This document shows, piece after piece, positions 23,640-34,545 of a stretch of 64,000 nt of DNA. Under the pieces are notes generated by a model, which had not been told where the DNA came from, did no database searches, and was given only the letters and a program-made list of their open reading frames with translations. Source of the DNA: Rhododendron vialii (Eukaryota > Streptophyta > Magnoliopsida > Ericales > Ericaceae). The stretch spans positions 8,166,501 to 8,230,500 of the forward strand of contig NC_080564.1 in assembly GCF_030253575.1 (NCBI RefSeq), written 5' to 3'. Both the position numbers and the translations under genes were made by a program. Positions within the stretch are counted from its first letter, which is position 1; every line of letters starts with the position of its first letter.

Positions 23640-23830
23640 CTAAATGACCATGTGCGTTTTGGAATTTTGGATTTGGATTCATAAGTAATGAGTGTTGAAA
23701 GAAATAGAGTAATGATAGAAAATAAAGGTAATAATTACATAGAGAAAGAAAGAAAATTAAGAGTAATAATTTGAGAGGAATAAGATAACAATTAGAATCC
23801 AAAATCTATAAGCCTTAAACGAATAAGGTC
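23640..23830. mobile_element. TAATNATTG-family element, copy 2
   Basis: Contains GCGTTTTGGAATTTTGGATT at the left end and AATCCAAAATCTATAAGCC with CGAATAAGG near the right end, with AGAGTAATGATAG and GGTAATAATTA units inside. Same layout as 14536-14756. Confidence 0.6.
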
Positions 23831-23867
23831 AATATGATTTCGATTGATGTACGTGTGTTTCTAATTT

Positions 23868-23935
23868 TTTTTTGATAACCGGGTATCCCAACCAATTTAC
23901 GTGTACCTCGACTAATTTCAGGACCCTAAAAATAA
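23868..23935 (-). mobile_element. SINE 3' fragment (minus strand)
   Basis: Read on the minus strand it gives TGAAATTAGTCGAGGTACAC, then a GGTTATC end and an A tail. The tail region matches the family present at 1167-1385 (GAATTAGTTGAGGTGCGCG). The 5' part is missing. Confidence 0.65.
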
Positions 23936-24084
23936 CAACCGGACATAATCCCATTATGTATTATTACCATTTATGGGTGCAAATCTTATTTCTAGCAATT
24001 AGCGAGAGATAGAGACAAGCTTGAATTGGTAATCTCATTAACATGTACCCATGTGGGTCCAAATTTTATTTTTAAAGCAACTCC

Positions 24085-24255
24085 AAGCTCTTGGATGCCG
24101 TGCCTTCGAATCTCGGCTCGGCTCGGATCTCACTCCAAGCTGTCGGATGCCGTTCCCTAGATGCCATTCCCTCGAATCTCAGCTCGGATCTCACTCCAAG
24201 CTGTCGGATGCCGTTCCCTCGAATCTCTGCTCGGATCTCACTGCACAACACCAAA
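24085..24255. repeat. Minisatellite, TCACTCCAAGCTGTCGGATG unit
   Basis: Units containing CTCGGATCTCACTCCAAGCT, GTCGGATGCCGTTCCCT and CGAATCTC recur about three to four times with small differences. The overlapping open frames on both strands are produced by the repeat. Confidence 0.8.
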
Positions 24256-24739
24256 TTGTCCACCAATGAGATTTGGAAAACGATCTCCTAACCTTCGGTT
24301 ATCCTATTCAACTCTCTCTCTCCCTCTCCATCTCTTTCACAGGAATTTAGCGGAACCTCCAAAGCTACACTTGATATGAACAACTAGTATGAAATACATT
24401 AATACAGTATGAGAGAGACAGTTTTGAGTTTAAAATTATGCTTGCTAGTATTTTATAAAACAGATTTACAAATTCTTCTCCCAATTGTTATTATTACCAG
24501 ATCAAACTGTATTTTCGCAAGAATACTCTTCGTTACGATATCAACGAGATGAAAAATGCGACGAATCACCGTTTAGGACTCAAGGGATAACAAAAAAAAA
24601 AAATAAAAATAAGTTTTGAGCGGATCAATCTGTATTTTACGGATAATATTAATTATGCCGATCAAAAAAATACTGTAACTAAGGATAAAATTAGAGAGTA
24701 GCTTAATGAACGGCTTTAACCCCACGCCTCAACTAGTAC

Positions 24740-24790
24740 GAGGAAGAGAGAGAGACCTCAACTAGTACGAGAGAGAGAGAGAGAGAGACG
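24740..24790. promoter_or_regulatory. GA-rich tract upstream of pGlcT
   Basis: Two GAGAGA tracts are separated by CCTCAACTAGTACGA, itself duplicated. They lie about 300 bases before the start codon. Plant 5' UTRs often contain GA/CT repeats; a promoter role is inference. Confidence 0.35.
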
Positions 24791-25061
24791 CACAAACCAG
24801 TCGGCAACTACCCTTTTCCACGGCGAAAGCAGGGTCGACGATCGCCGTCCTCTTCTGATCCCGTTTTGATTTCAGTGCAAGTATTAATCTACTCTGTCTC
24901 TCTCTCAGGGCATTTGTGATGCTTCAGTAGTATTAGTACGGAGTATTTAATTGTTTGTTTGCTTCCTCATTGACTTTTCTGCGTTTTTTTTTTTTTTTGT
25001 GTGTGTGGGTACGTCGGAAAATACTTTTCTGCGGTTTTAAACATCAGGCCGAGTTGTCAAA

Positions 25062-26196
25062 ATGCAAGCCTCGACTTATGCAGTCAAACCCAGCGTGGGC
25101 CTGGAAATTCAAAGCCGTAGGGTCTTACCGGGCTTCGTTGAGTCGAGGAATAGAAAAAGTCTACCTCCTTCGATCGACCTCCGCATGACAGACCGCTACA
25201 ATTGCTTCGGGTTCCGACTCGGCTCTGGTCCTATGGAGTCGGAGCTTCCCTACGTGAGAATCGGCGTTAACGGAGTGTCTCCGTCATCTGTCAAGTCCCG
25301 ATCAGTCAGGGCTCAAGCTTCTGGTATGTTCCTCGCTTTGAATTTGACATCTGGTTATTGAGCTCCTTGTTGTTTCCGCTTTATCACCTGTTGCGTAATC
25401 GAGGATTTCCTATTCGTGTGCGAGAGTGTCTTTCGAAAACATTCTATAGTATTAAACTAAGTTTTGTGCAAGGGTCCTACTGAAGGATTATGCAACTAAG
25501 TTTTGTGCTTCATGCAATCATGCTGCCTGCAATTTTGAGGCTTAGTTGCGTAATGCGCATGCAAGAGCGGGAGGGCGAAAGTGTCTTTCGAAAACATCCT
25601 TAAGTATAACTTCGCAAGAGCCAGTATTGAGAACGCGAGCATAGAGCGAGGGTTGAGAGCCGAGCTAAGGGTCTTGCTGAAGGATTATGTTAATCATGCT
25701 GATGTAGCTGGTTAAGAATCTTTGTCATCTCTCTTGATGATGATGGTTGTTAGGTCCTTGATCGTGATGGTGCATTGAGAAAGTAGTTTCAAAGTTGCGT
25801 TGTGGTTGGAAGTGTTGTTATTTCTATTCAGTCAGTTGTTATTCAGGTTCTAATTATGTTTGCGAAGTCAAACAGTAAAACAGGACAAAGTTCAGTTTGT
25901 TTCATTAATGATGCTATGTTTTGTGATGTCCACTAGGTGCGCTGTCTAGCTCGTTTATGTTTTATCGTCAGAAATTTCATTTCAGAAATGTCTGGTAACA
26001 CTTGCAAAAGATTTCATCAAAGAATCACCATCACACCACCTAGATACGTGCTTCATGCTCGATTTACAATGATTGCAAAAGTACACAGAAATCGAGTTCT
26101 GGAGTAGTTGAATTCTAGGGAGAGGAGGTAGACAAAATAGACAGTGGGAAGCTCAAACCAAATGATGTAAAAGCCCCACAAAGGGACCAAGAGGGT

Positions 26197-26227
<31 letters not shown>

Positions 26228-29200
26228 TGGTTGTTGCGGACACCAAAAACAGAAAAGGTAATTAAGAATGACCTTTATTTAATCCTTGTTCTTTGCCTGA
26301 TCTGCTGCCATCTTTGCCGGACCTGACAAAATATTGCTGGAGTTGATGTTGCTGTCACTGGATCTGACACCGCGTGGCTGACGATGAAGAGGGTGGGTAG
26401 ATGGGCCAGAGGTGGAGGTTGAGAGCGGAGAGGTGGAGGTGGAGATGGTAGCCCCCGCCCCCAAGCCGAATACCCTAGGAGAAAGCAAAATTTAGAGAGA
26501 GAAGGGGGGGTCGCTCCCTAGTTCATTGGGTCCAATTAAAACCATACTCTAGGTGACATAGAGTTCAGTAGAGATTCATAATGTGCTATGTCAGGCTGCA
26601 GTTTCTCAGATGGGATGAGGGGATTTCTATATGCTATCTTCATGCTGTTTACTTTAGTACTAGGATTAAAAAGTTTCCATTTCTAGATCATGAAAAATGT
26701 AGAGAGAACGGAGAATAAGTGTAGATAGAGAAGGGCAGGTCGCACTCTAGTTCATTGGGTCCAATGAAAACCATGCTCTAGGAGACGAAGAGTTCAGTAG
26801 AGATTTATAATGTCAGGCTGCAGTTGTATCAGATAGGATGAGGGGATTTGTATATACTATTTTCATGCTGTTCAGTAGCAGGATTAAAAAGTTTTCATTT
26901 TTTGGATCATGGATTGTTGGAGGTTTGATTAGTCATTCACTATTTTCTGACAAGCATCATTTTACATTTATTTTGTTGAAGGATATGGAGATGTTGAGGA
27001 TGTTGCTCCTGGTAAAATCCAAGGGAAACCTTCTGTTTTTCCATATGTTGGTGTTGCCTGCTTGGGTGCCATTTTGTTTGGATATCATCTCGGGTAGGTC
27101 CTTCTTTAGGCACCGTTTACTATAATTCCTCCAAACTGGCCAGTTGAAGAATTTGACTGTGTTTGACCACAATTCACGAATGCCTGCTATTCTAGTTGTC
27201 CTGAAAATCTTTACTTCTGGATTCACATTCCTTTATCAGTTTAAAAACTTATGTTGGGTGTTGTTGTCCAACTATCTGCCACGTTATGCTTGAGGTTAAC
27301 ATGTACCTGTCTGCTTCAGGGTGGTCAATGGTGCTCTAGAGTACCTCTCAAAGGATCTCGGTATTGCTGAAAACACTGTCCTACAAGGCAAGTTTTGGTT
27401 GGACGGGTGATGAGAATCTGTATTGCGTTCTGCACTGTTATTTATTTGTGTGAACATATTTTTGGATACAAAATATGTTTAATCAGTGGTATATGGGAGA
27501 TGGGTCGTCTTTTTCTGAAACTTCTGTACTACCATTGGCAAATGTATTTTTCATGGTTTGGCTGGGTCCAGTTGAAATGCAAAACAACTTTTCATTAAAC
27601 TCTAGTCATGCATTTGCTTTGTATTTCAATGTTATTTTTCAGTGTTCTGGATCTTTTTCTTTTAAATGGGACTAGTTTAACGAGTTCAAACTGTGCAATG
27701 TTTTGAACAGGATGGATTGTAAGTACTCTCCTTGCTGGTGCTACTGTTGGGTCATTTACTGGGGGAACATTGGCTGACAAGTTTGGCAGAACAAGAACTT
27801 TTCAACTGGATGCAATTCCCCTTGCTGTTGGAGCATTTCTTTGGTACATCTCTTTGTTTTCATGATGAGGTTGTGCTCTTGCTTTGGTATCAAAAGATTC
27901 AAAACTAATTCATAAATGGTGTCAAATCATGCAGTGCCACAGCCCATAGTGTACAGACATTAATAATTGGCCGTTTACTTGCTGGAATTGGAATCGGCAT
28001 CTCATCTGCTATTGTGCCACTTTACATATCTGAGGTAATTGTCATTTTAACTTAAGTAGTGTTATTATATTCTGATAGCTTTCAGTTTTTGTTGATATAT
28101 ATATATTTTTTTTGTTGATATTATTTCCAATGGTTAGATATCACCAACTGAAATTCGCGGCACTCTTGGATCCATCAACCAACTTTTTATCTGTATCGGG
28201 ATTCTTGCAGCACTGGTAGCTGGATTGCCCTTAGCCGGAAATCCTCTATGGTATGTATTTTTTACATGATACCTACATTACAGGAAGGTAGCTTTAATGT
28301 TTAGTGAGATGTGAATGTACCGACGTTCATAGACACTGTTGAAAGGTGCTAAGACTGATACTGCATATTTAGTGGATTTTCCTCTACCAGCCAATTTGCC
28401 GAAAGTACAGTTTTACGTAGAAGTTCTGCCTGATCAAATGATTGCAAAGATTGGTGTATCTCTTGTTAAACAACAGGGCATAAAGGAATGAGGACCAGTT
28501 TTAGAATAGGACCCCTGGGATACTAATAAAATCCTGTTGTACACCTTGTTTTTGGATCATCACATGTTAAGTAACTCGAGGATGTTGAAAGGGTTTTTTG
28601 AACCATCATTCTCTCTTTTATTCTCTTCCCTCTTTCGTCAGGTGGAGGACAATGTTTGGCATTGCAATTATCCCCTCTGTTCTATTAGCACTGGGAATGG
28701 CATTTTCTCCGGAAAGTCCTAGGTGGCTTTATCAGGTTTTCTTTGTTGTTAGTCACATTTGGTTGCAACTTTTGTATGTGTAAGGGAGGATAAGCTATAC
28801 AAATTTGGTTGCAGCAAGGAAAAATTCCTGAAGCTGAAATGGCAATAAAAAGACTATTTGGAAAGGAAAGAGTAGCTGAGGTAATGAATGACTTCAGTGC
28901 AGCAAGTCAAGGGTCCTCAGAACCAGAAGCTGGGTGGTTTGATCTTTTCAGTAACCGATATCGGAAAGGTAAACCCGGAAAAGAAGGGAAGCTATTGATA
29001 CCGGATAACATGTAGTCACACGCAGAATGTGCATTTGAGAATTTGTAGTTCAGCGTCGATAAAATCTATAATGATACTAGACGTACAATGAGATATGCCC
29101 TGGATAGTTATTTTAATGGCAAAGTGAAAATGGCTAGCTCCCATGTTAAGGTTGTCTTTATTGATACCTTAGTGGCTTAGTCACCCCACCTGTAAGTTTG

Positions 29201-32200
29201 ACTGCACTTTACTAATGTTGGAATGGTAGGAAGTCATATGAACGTCTGTATCCTTGTGTTATCTTCAATATCACCTTGTTAGATGCCTCTTACTGCTAAA
29301 CAAAAGAGAAGGTCAAATTAGTGACCGCCCCTGTAGGTATGTTTCACGTACACCAGTGGTCCAAATTTGGGAAACAATTCAAGCATGTGTGAATGCTTCT
29401 TTACTACAGAAATTGTTTCCCTGAATCACTTGTAACGTGAAAACTATCTAGCATTCACATATGATTTAGTATTTTCTGATTATATTTCTGTGTTTAGTTG
29501 GCAATGTGACTTGGTCTTTATGGATGCGGCATTAAAATCTGGAGTGAAACCATTACAAATGGGTATTTGGCTTTTGAAGGCCCAGCTGTTTATGAAAGTA
29601 AGAAGGGGAAAAGGCAACCATGAGAGACTAAAGATCTCTTGAGTTGGCCCCAAGTTGTTGGGATTAAGAGTTTTTTTTGTTCAAAAATTGTTGAGCTGAG
29701 ACATCCACATGACATGCATGAAAGAGACTAGTTTTGCATTTGTTTAAAAATCCCTTGGCCATTTGAGATGAATGTAGTGCAATGCAGTCTTTACCACAAG
29801 CATTCATTATGGGTTTGTATCTGAATCTGATTCATCTGAACATGTTTGGACTTCTAGCATTAACTGTATCCCTTTGAATTCATCAAACATTTTCTGCATC
29901 TTTGCAATGGATTTCTATTTGATCCTCACATGTGCAACTTGAATGGCATGCTCGATACATAAAATTGCCAAGATTACAGTGATAATGAAGAGTGCTTGTA
30001 TATTATTAGGTCAAGTACCTTTATCTGTTTCTGCTCTTCATTTCTTTCTATTGCAAGTCGTAACATGTTTCATATTTGTCTTCTGCAGTCGTCAGTGTTG
30101 GTGCAGCGCTTTTCTTGTTCCAACAGTTGGCTGGAATTAATGCCGTCGTATATTATTCTACATCTGTGTTCCGCAGTGTTGGAATTGCATCTGATGTTGC
30201 AGCCAGTGCTCTCGTTGGGGCATCGAATGTATTAGGTTAGTTTATTTTGTTGTTTTGTTCAAGGATATTAAGGAAAAATCTGATTTAATAGTTGGGATAA
30301 ATGTTTCATGCTACTGGACTTTAATTTTCTTGCAGGTACAACGATTGCATCCTCTTTGATGGATAAGCAAGGAAGGAAAAGTCTTTTAATTACAAGCTTT
30401 TCTGGAATGGTAATACGATTATGATTATCTATCTGATGCACGTGACACTAATTAAATTGACATACTGAAGTGCAAATCTTGAGTTTTGGAACTTATTTTT
30501 TTTGAAAGGCAAAAAAAGTTTCATTAATCTTTGAAATTGTTACAAATCTTGAGTTTTGGAACTTATAGGATGATGTTCTTTTTCAATATCTATACTAAAT
30601 ACGTCCACCAGGAGTAACTATTTCCTCCCACCTTTTCTGTGTTGAACTTTTATTTTATGTTTTGGATGGAATTCATTGAACAAATCTTACAGGATAAGAT
30701 TTCTGATTGGCCACTTAAAAAATGTCTCCAGTTGGCCTTATCAAGTAGGTAGCAAATATTTCACTGGCATTGTCCACCCGGGAAAAAAAAAGTAGGGGAA
30801 AAGACTGAAATAGTCCCTGTAGTTAAGTATTTGTGACAATTTGGTCCCTGTAGTTGTAATTGGCTCGATTTACACTCTGTACTTTTCATTTTGTTCCAAT
30901 TTGGTCCAATTACTAACTTCCGTTAATATGTCGTTAGTCCTTTAAACAACAAAATCATATGGCCCCCTTTTTTGGGGTTAAAATAGACTCATTCGGCTAA
31001 ATAAGCCAACTGATTTATTTTTTTATCCTTATTCAAATTTTTTTCGTATTTGTTAGTTTTTCGTCAATTTTTTTGGGGTTATTGTATCGTTATGACGAGA
31101 GGAATCCAAAAAGTAAAAAATTATGATCGAGATCCAATTTTTTTTGAATAAAGACGATTGGCTTATTGACTTATTTTTGTCTTTATTCAAAAAAAATTAG
31201 GTTTCGATCGTAATTTTTTACCTTTTAGATTTCTCTTGTTATGACGATGCAATAATTCCCAAAAAAATGATGAAAAACTAACAAATAGGAAAAAAATTTG
31301 AATAAGGACAAAAAATTAAGTCAGTTGACTTATTTAGCTGAATAGGGTTACTCATTCCCCTCTTGCCCTAATATACCTCTGAACCAAAACACAACTCATT
31401 CTTCCATTCTCCATTGATAAGGAGGCACTTGGGAAAAATTTTGGTTATAATTTTCTACAAAAAGTTGCCGTCGAATTCAGCATTTTCATGATCAGCTATG
31501 AAGCATCATAACCGCTGATATTGTCTACATGTTCAACTTGTGGACAAATACTGAGATGCCTTATTTTTCTGCATAGTACTAAAAATGCATATAGAACTAT
31601 GTCCAAAAGTCACAACATGATATAGATCCAAAAGTCAACATGATAAATAGCCATGTTTAAAAGTCAGAATATTATATAAACTCAATTCCAAATTTACCAT
31701 GTCATAATCTAATATATAGACATAACAAACCACTCAACTAGGTTACAATAAACCTAACTTAACAGCCCAAGTGGTTACAAAAAATAGTGCCCTGTCATTC
31801 CATTCATTTTCCTACACTTAGCCCATGCACTGATTCCTGACTAGGAATGTTGAAAAATAAACCTAAGCCAATTTTTTCGTCTTTATTTAAAAAAAATTGA
31901 ATTTCGATAATAATTTTTTACTTTTTAGATTTTTCTCATCATGACGATGCAATAACCCCCCCCCCCCCCCCCCAAAAAAAAAAAAAAAAAATGACGAAAA
32001 ACTGACAAATACGAAAAAAATAAGGAAGTTAGCTTATTTAGTCGAACGGGTCTGTTTTAACCCCAAAAAAGAGGGCCATATGATTTTGGTATTTAAAGGA
32101 CTAACGGCGGACTAACGGAAGTTAGTAATTGGACCAAATTGAAACAAAATAGAAAGTACAGAGTGTAAATCGAGCCAATTAAAACTACAGGGACCAAATT

Positions 32201-33637
32201 GACACGAACACTTAACTACAAGGACTATTAGAGTTTTTTTCCCAAAAAAGTATCTAGATAGTGTGATTACTACCTAGTGCACTTCTAAAAGCTTTTCTTT
32301 GTCAAAAATAGTTATGACCCTTTGATAGATGCTTCTTTTTTTCCCTCTGCTTTGTCAGAGGTCTATTTCATCTAGTTTCCTACGTAAACATCTCTTGATC
32401 AAAAGTTTACATATATGTGCAAAGCAAAAAGAATATGCAAACAAAGTTTGAGATTCTTGAGCGGGTGGGACAGCAAAGCTTGCCCCTAGCTAAAGTGATT
32501 TGTAGTTTTTCCTAATAAGTAATAAACCTTACATAACTTGTAACATATTCCACCTGTCCAAGAACTGTCTATTTTTCGGATTCCTTTGATTATGATAAAT
32601 AAAGTACTAATAATCTTGAAACCAAATTTCAGGCTGCCTCAATGTTATTGCTTTCCTTGTCGCTCACTTGGAAGGCCCTGGCACCTTATTCAGGCACCCT
32701 TGCTGTTCTTGGGACTGTCCTGTGAGTTACTTCTTATCACTTGGGCTAATTAAATTACACAATCTACTCATTATAACCGATGGGATTAATCTGGGCTTTC
32801 ATTCCATTTGCACAGCTATGTATTGTCCTTTTCACTTGGTGCTGGTCCAGTGCCTGCTCTTCTACTTCCAGAGATATTTGCCTCCAGAATAAGAGCAAAA
32901 GCAGTTGCTTTGTCCTTGGGCATGCATTGGGTAAGTCATGAATAAGAGAGGTTTCGGTGATTTCTTTGGTGCAGAATGTCAGCGGTTTCACATTAAGGGT
33001 TCCCACCGCATGTAGGATTTCTTATAAAGAAGCAATCAGGAGAACTAAAAATAAGAAAAATCTTTTGGCTACCAATTGCTTATTCTGATTGTTGGTTTTC
33101 TTTAATAAGCAGTTAAGCAAATCAGCCCCACAAAACAAGCTTATTTGCTCTTTGCCAACTACTAACTGGCAAACTGGCAAATTTTATTTTGCCACTACAC
33201 CAAAACTACTAACTGGCAAACTGGCAAATTTTATTTTGCCACTACAAAATGAGATAGATATGCACGCACGAAGTACCAGAACAGCCTTTAATTTGTGTGT
33301 TGATCTGTAATATATCCATTTTTACCTCTCCTTGGATGAAAGCTGTGGAAGCCAGGAAAAAAGAAGAAATCTGTGCATCTTTCTTGGATTTTCTGATTAT
33401 GTGTCTAGAAGTCTATGCTCTAGTAACGAGGGTTGCTGTTTTTTTCTTGAATAGATATCCAACTTTGTCATCGGGCTGTTCTTCTTGAGTTTTGTGAATA
33501 ATTTCGGAATCAGCTCTGTGTATTTGGGGTTCTCGATGGTCTGTGTTCTAGCTGTCCTGTACATAGCTGGTAATGTTGTGGAAACAAAGGGTCGATCATT
33601 GGAGGAGATAGAGCGCGCTCTCAACCCGGCAATTTGA
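25062..33637 (+). CDS. pGlcT: Plastidic glucose transporter (pGlcT type, MFS), 13 exons, 547 aa
   Basis: Exons: 25062-25323, 26982-27093, 27320-27387, 27711-27843, 27935-28034, 28138-28250, 28642-28735, 28815-28968, 30089-30235, 30336-30409, 32633-32721, 32816-32930, 33455-33637. Phases agree throughout and sum to 547 codons plus stop, the length known for pGlcT. The first ~90 residues are Ser/Arg-rich, like a chloroplast transit peptide. Sugar-transporter landmarks follow in order: YVGVACLGAILFGYHLG (TM1), VVNGALEYLSKDLGIAENTV, ADKFGRTRT, ISEISPTEIRG, PESPRWLY, FQQLAGINAVVYYSTSVF, LMDKQGRKS, LLPEIFASRIRAKA and ETKGRSLEEIE at the C-terminus. It should have 12 helices in the inner envelope and export glucose from starch breakdown. 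Intron 3 has a GC donor (27388). Exon 1 may be preceded by a 5' UTR intron ending ACATCAG. Intron 10 carries a large nested inverted-repeat element. Confidence 0.95.
26192..26229. repeat. GT microsatellite followed by poly-G
   Basis: A TG run passes into a long G run, inside intron 1 of the glucose transporter. The exact G count is likely to be unreliable. Confidence 0.85.
26508..26912 (+). repeat. Direct duplication inside pGlcT intron 1
   Basis: The block 26508-26695 (AGTTCATTGGGTCCAAT ... GATTAAAAAGTTT) is repeated with differences at 26738-26912. Both precede exon 2. No open frame is shared between the copies. Confidence 0.8.
28969..30088 (+). other. pGlcT intron 8 (1.1 kb)
   Basis: Lies between the exon ending CGG AAA G and the exon starting TC GTC AGT. 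I see no further exon, gene or clear repeat in it. Confidence 0.6.
30990..31345. mobile_element. Foldback MITE, AAGCCAATTGGCTT family, copy 2
   Basis: Starts ATTCGGCTAAATAAGCC and ends GACTTATTTAGCTGAAT, with the same arm sequence as 12047-12422 (TAGTTTTTCGTCAATTTTTT; GAAAAACTAACAAATA). It sits against the left outer arm of the larger inverted structure. Confidence 0.8.
31855..32052. mobile_element. Half copy of the AAGCCAATTGGCTT foldback
   Basis: Only one arm is present (CCTAAGCCAATTTTTTCGTC to TAGCTTATTTAGTCGAAC). It contains the C run at about 31957-31973 and a following A run. It adjoins the right outer arm. Confidence 0.75.
33160..33247. repeat. Short tandem duplication in last pGlcT intron
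   Basis: CTACTAACTGGCAAACTGGC with the following AAATTTTATTTTGCCACTAC occurs twice. Non-coding. Confidence 0.8.
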
Positions 33638-34545
33638 TCCTGATAATCTTCCCAACTGTTGGTGATGGTAATGACAATAATGACAGTATCCCCAGTTGAC
33701 TGATACTGACCTGTTGAAGCCTTGAAGGATTTCTCTACTTTGATGCGAATCCACATTGCAAATACCACATATTGGGGTTATGCTTGTTTCATGTTCCCCT
33801 TTTTGCTTTATTTTTCTTCTTTTGGACTTTTGTCGAACCTGTTGTAATTGTAGATAGTCTATGTTGAATTGGGGTTCTCAGAGCAGTGCAATCAGGGCAT
33901 TTTTTGTCCCTTGATTCTGTGATGTATTTGTGTATGTTTTAGTTTCCTGATGTGTTCTGTCGAACTTGAAACAAAAAAGCACTCTTGGTGCATCATTATC
34001 TGTAATAACAGGGCAATTTTTTGTCAGCATAATGCAGGTGGGGGATTCAGCTTTCAGTGGAATCAGTGATAGTTTTTCCTTTGCCAACAGAATGGGCTGA
34101 CTAGCTGCTCATGAAAGGAGATGTGTAAAGCAGCAAAAACAGGCACAAATGAACGAAAGAAAATTAGCACAATTATTTCATCTAAAACAAAATCCAACAC
34201 GAACTAATGCCCGTACTTATGCCTATTAATCAAGAACCAAAACAAGAGTCGTAAAAAGTTACTAGAACAAAAGAAAAAAGAAGAGCACTATGCCCATCCC
34301 TCATATTTACAGCATTCTCTTTAACTCCACTGCCCTGAAAAGAAGCTGAGATAACTTCAACTCCTTCAGATGTTAGTAGAGCTTTTTGCATGCTAGAGTT
34401 TTTCCCAATAAAAATCATTGACTCAGAAAGCGTAGCTTCAGCCGTATCTTCTGAACTTACGAGACTGACTTCAGATAGAGCGGCCAATTATCACTTGGGA
34501 AACTTGCATTTCTGATTCCCATGGTAGGCTGGTAGCTATGCCTCT
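33638..34545. other. Convergent 3' intergenic space
   Basis: Lies between the stop of the glucose transporter and the stop of the minus-strand gene at 34546. Both 3' UTRs should be here. A minus-strand frame at 34230-34487 is open but lies downstream of that gene's stop, and I do not call it. Confidence 0.55.

Larger units (their letters stand above)
20069..25061. other. Intergenic region between CRS2-like locus and pGlcT
   Basis: No convincing gene. It contains a roughly 130-bp tandem array (21040-21440), a CACGAC-rich direct repeat (21789-22025 and 22076-22220), a foldback with an extra half arm (22240-22620), TA and GA microsatellites (22621-22742), a TAATNATTG-family copy (23640-23830), a SINE 3' fragment (23868-23935), a minisatellite (24085-24255) and GA-rich DNA upstream of pGlcT (24740-24790). 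Short frames such as 24051-24269 read through repeats. Confidence 0.65.
30795..32241. mobile_element. Large nested inverted-repeat element in pGlcT intron 10
   Basis: The left outer arm (30795-30985) has TAGTCCCTGTAGTTAAGTAT, GGCTCGATTTACACTCTGTA and CTAACTTCCGTTAATATG. The right outer arm (32053-32241) is its reverse complement, with CGGAAGTTAGTAATTGGACC and GAGTGTAAATCGAGCCAATT. Next to the outer arms lie a full AAGCCAATTGGCTT-family foldback (30990-31345) and a half of another (31855-32052). The complementarity therefore runs on continuously into the inner units. The centre (31346-31854) is unique here and has no open frame. A poly-C then poly-A run lies at 31957-31990. Confidence 0.82.

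Noticed and set aside
34230-34487. Minus-strand frame downstream of the 138-aa gene
   Set aside because: It follows the stop codon at 34546 and has no acceptor or family match; probably 3' UTR.
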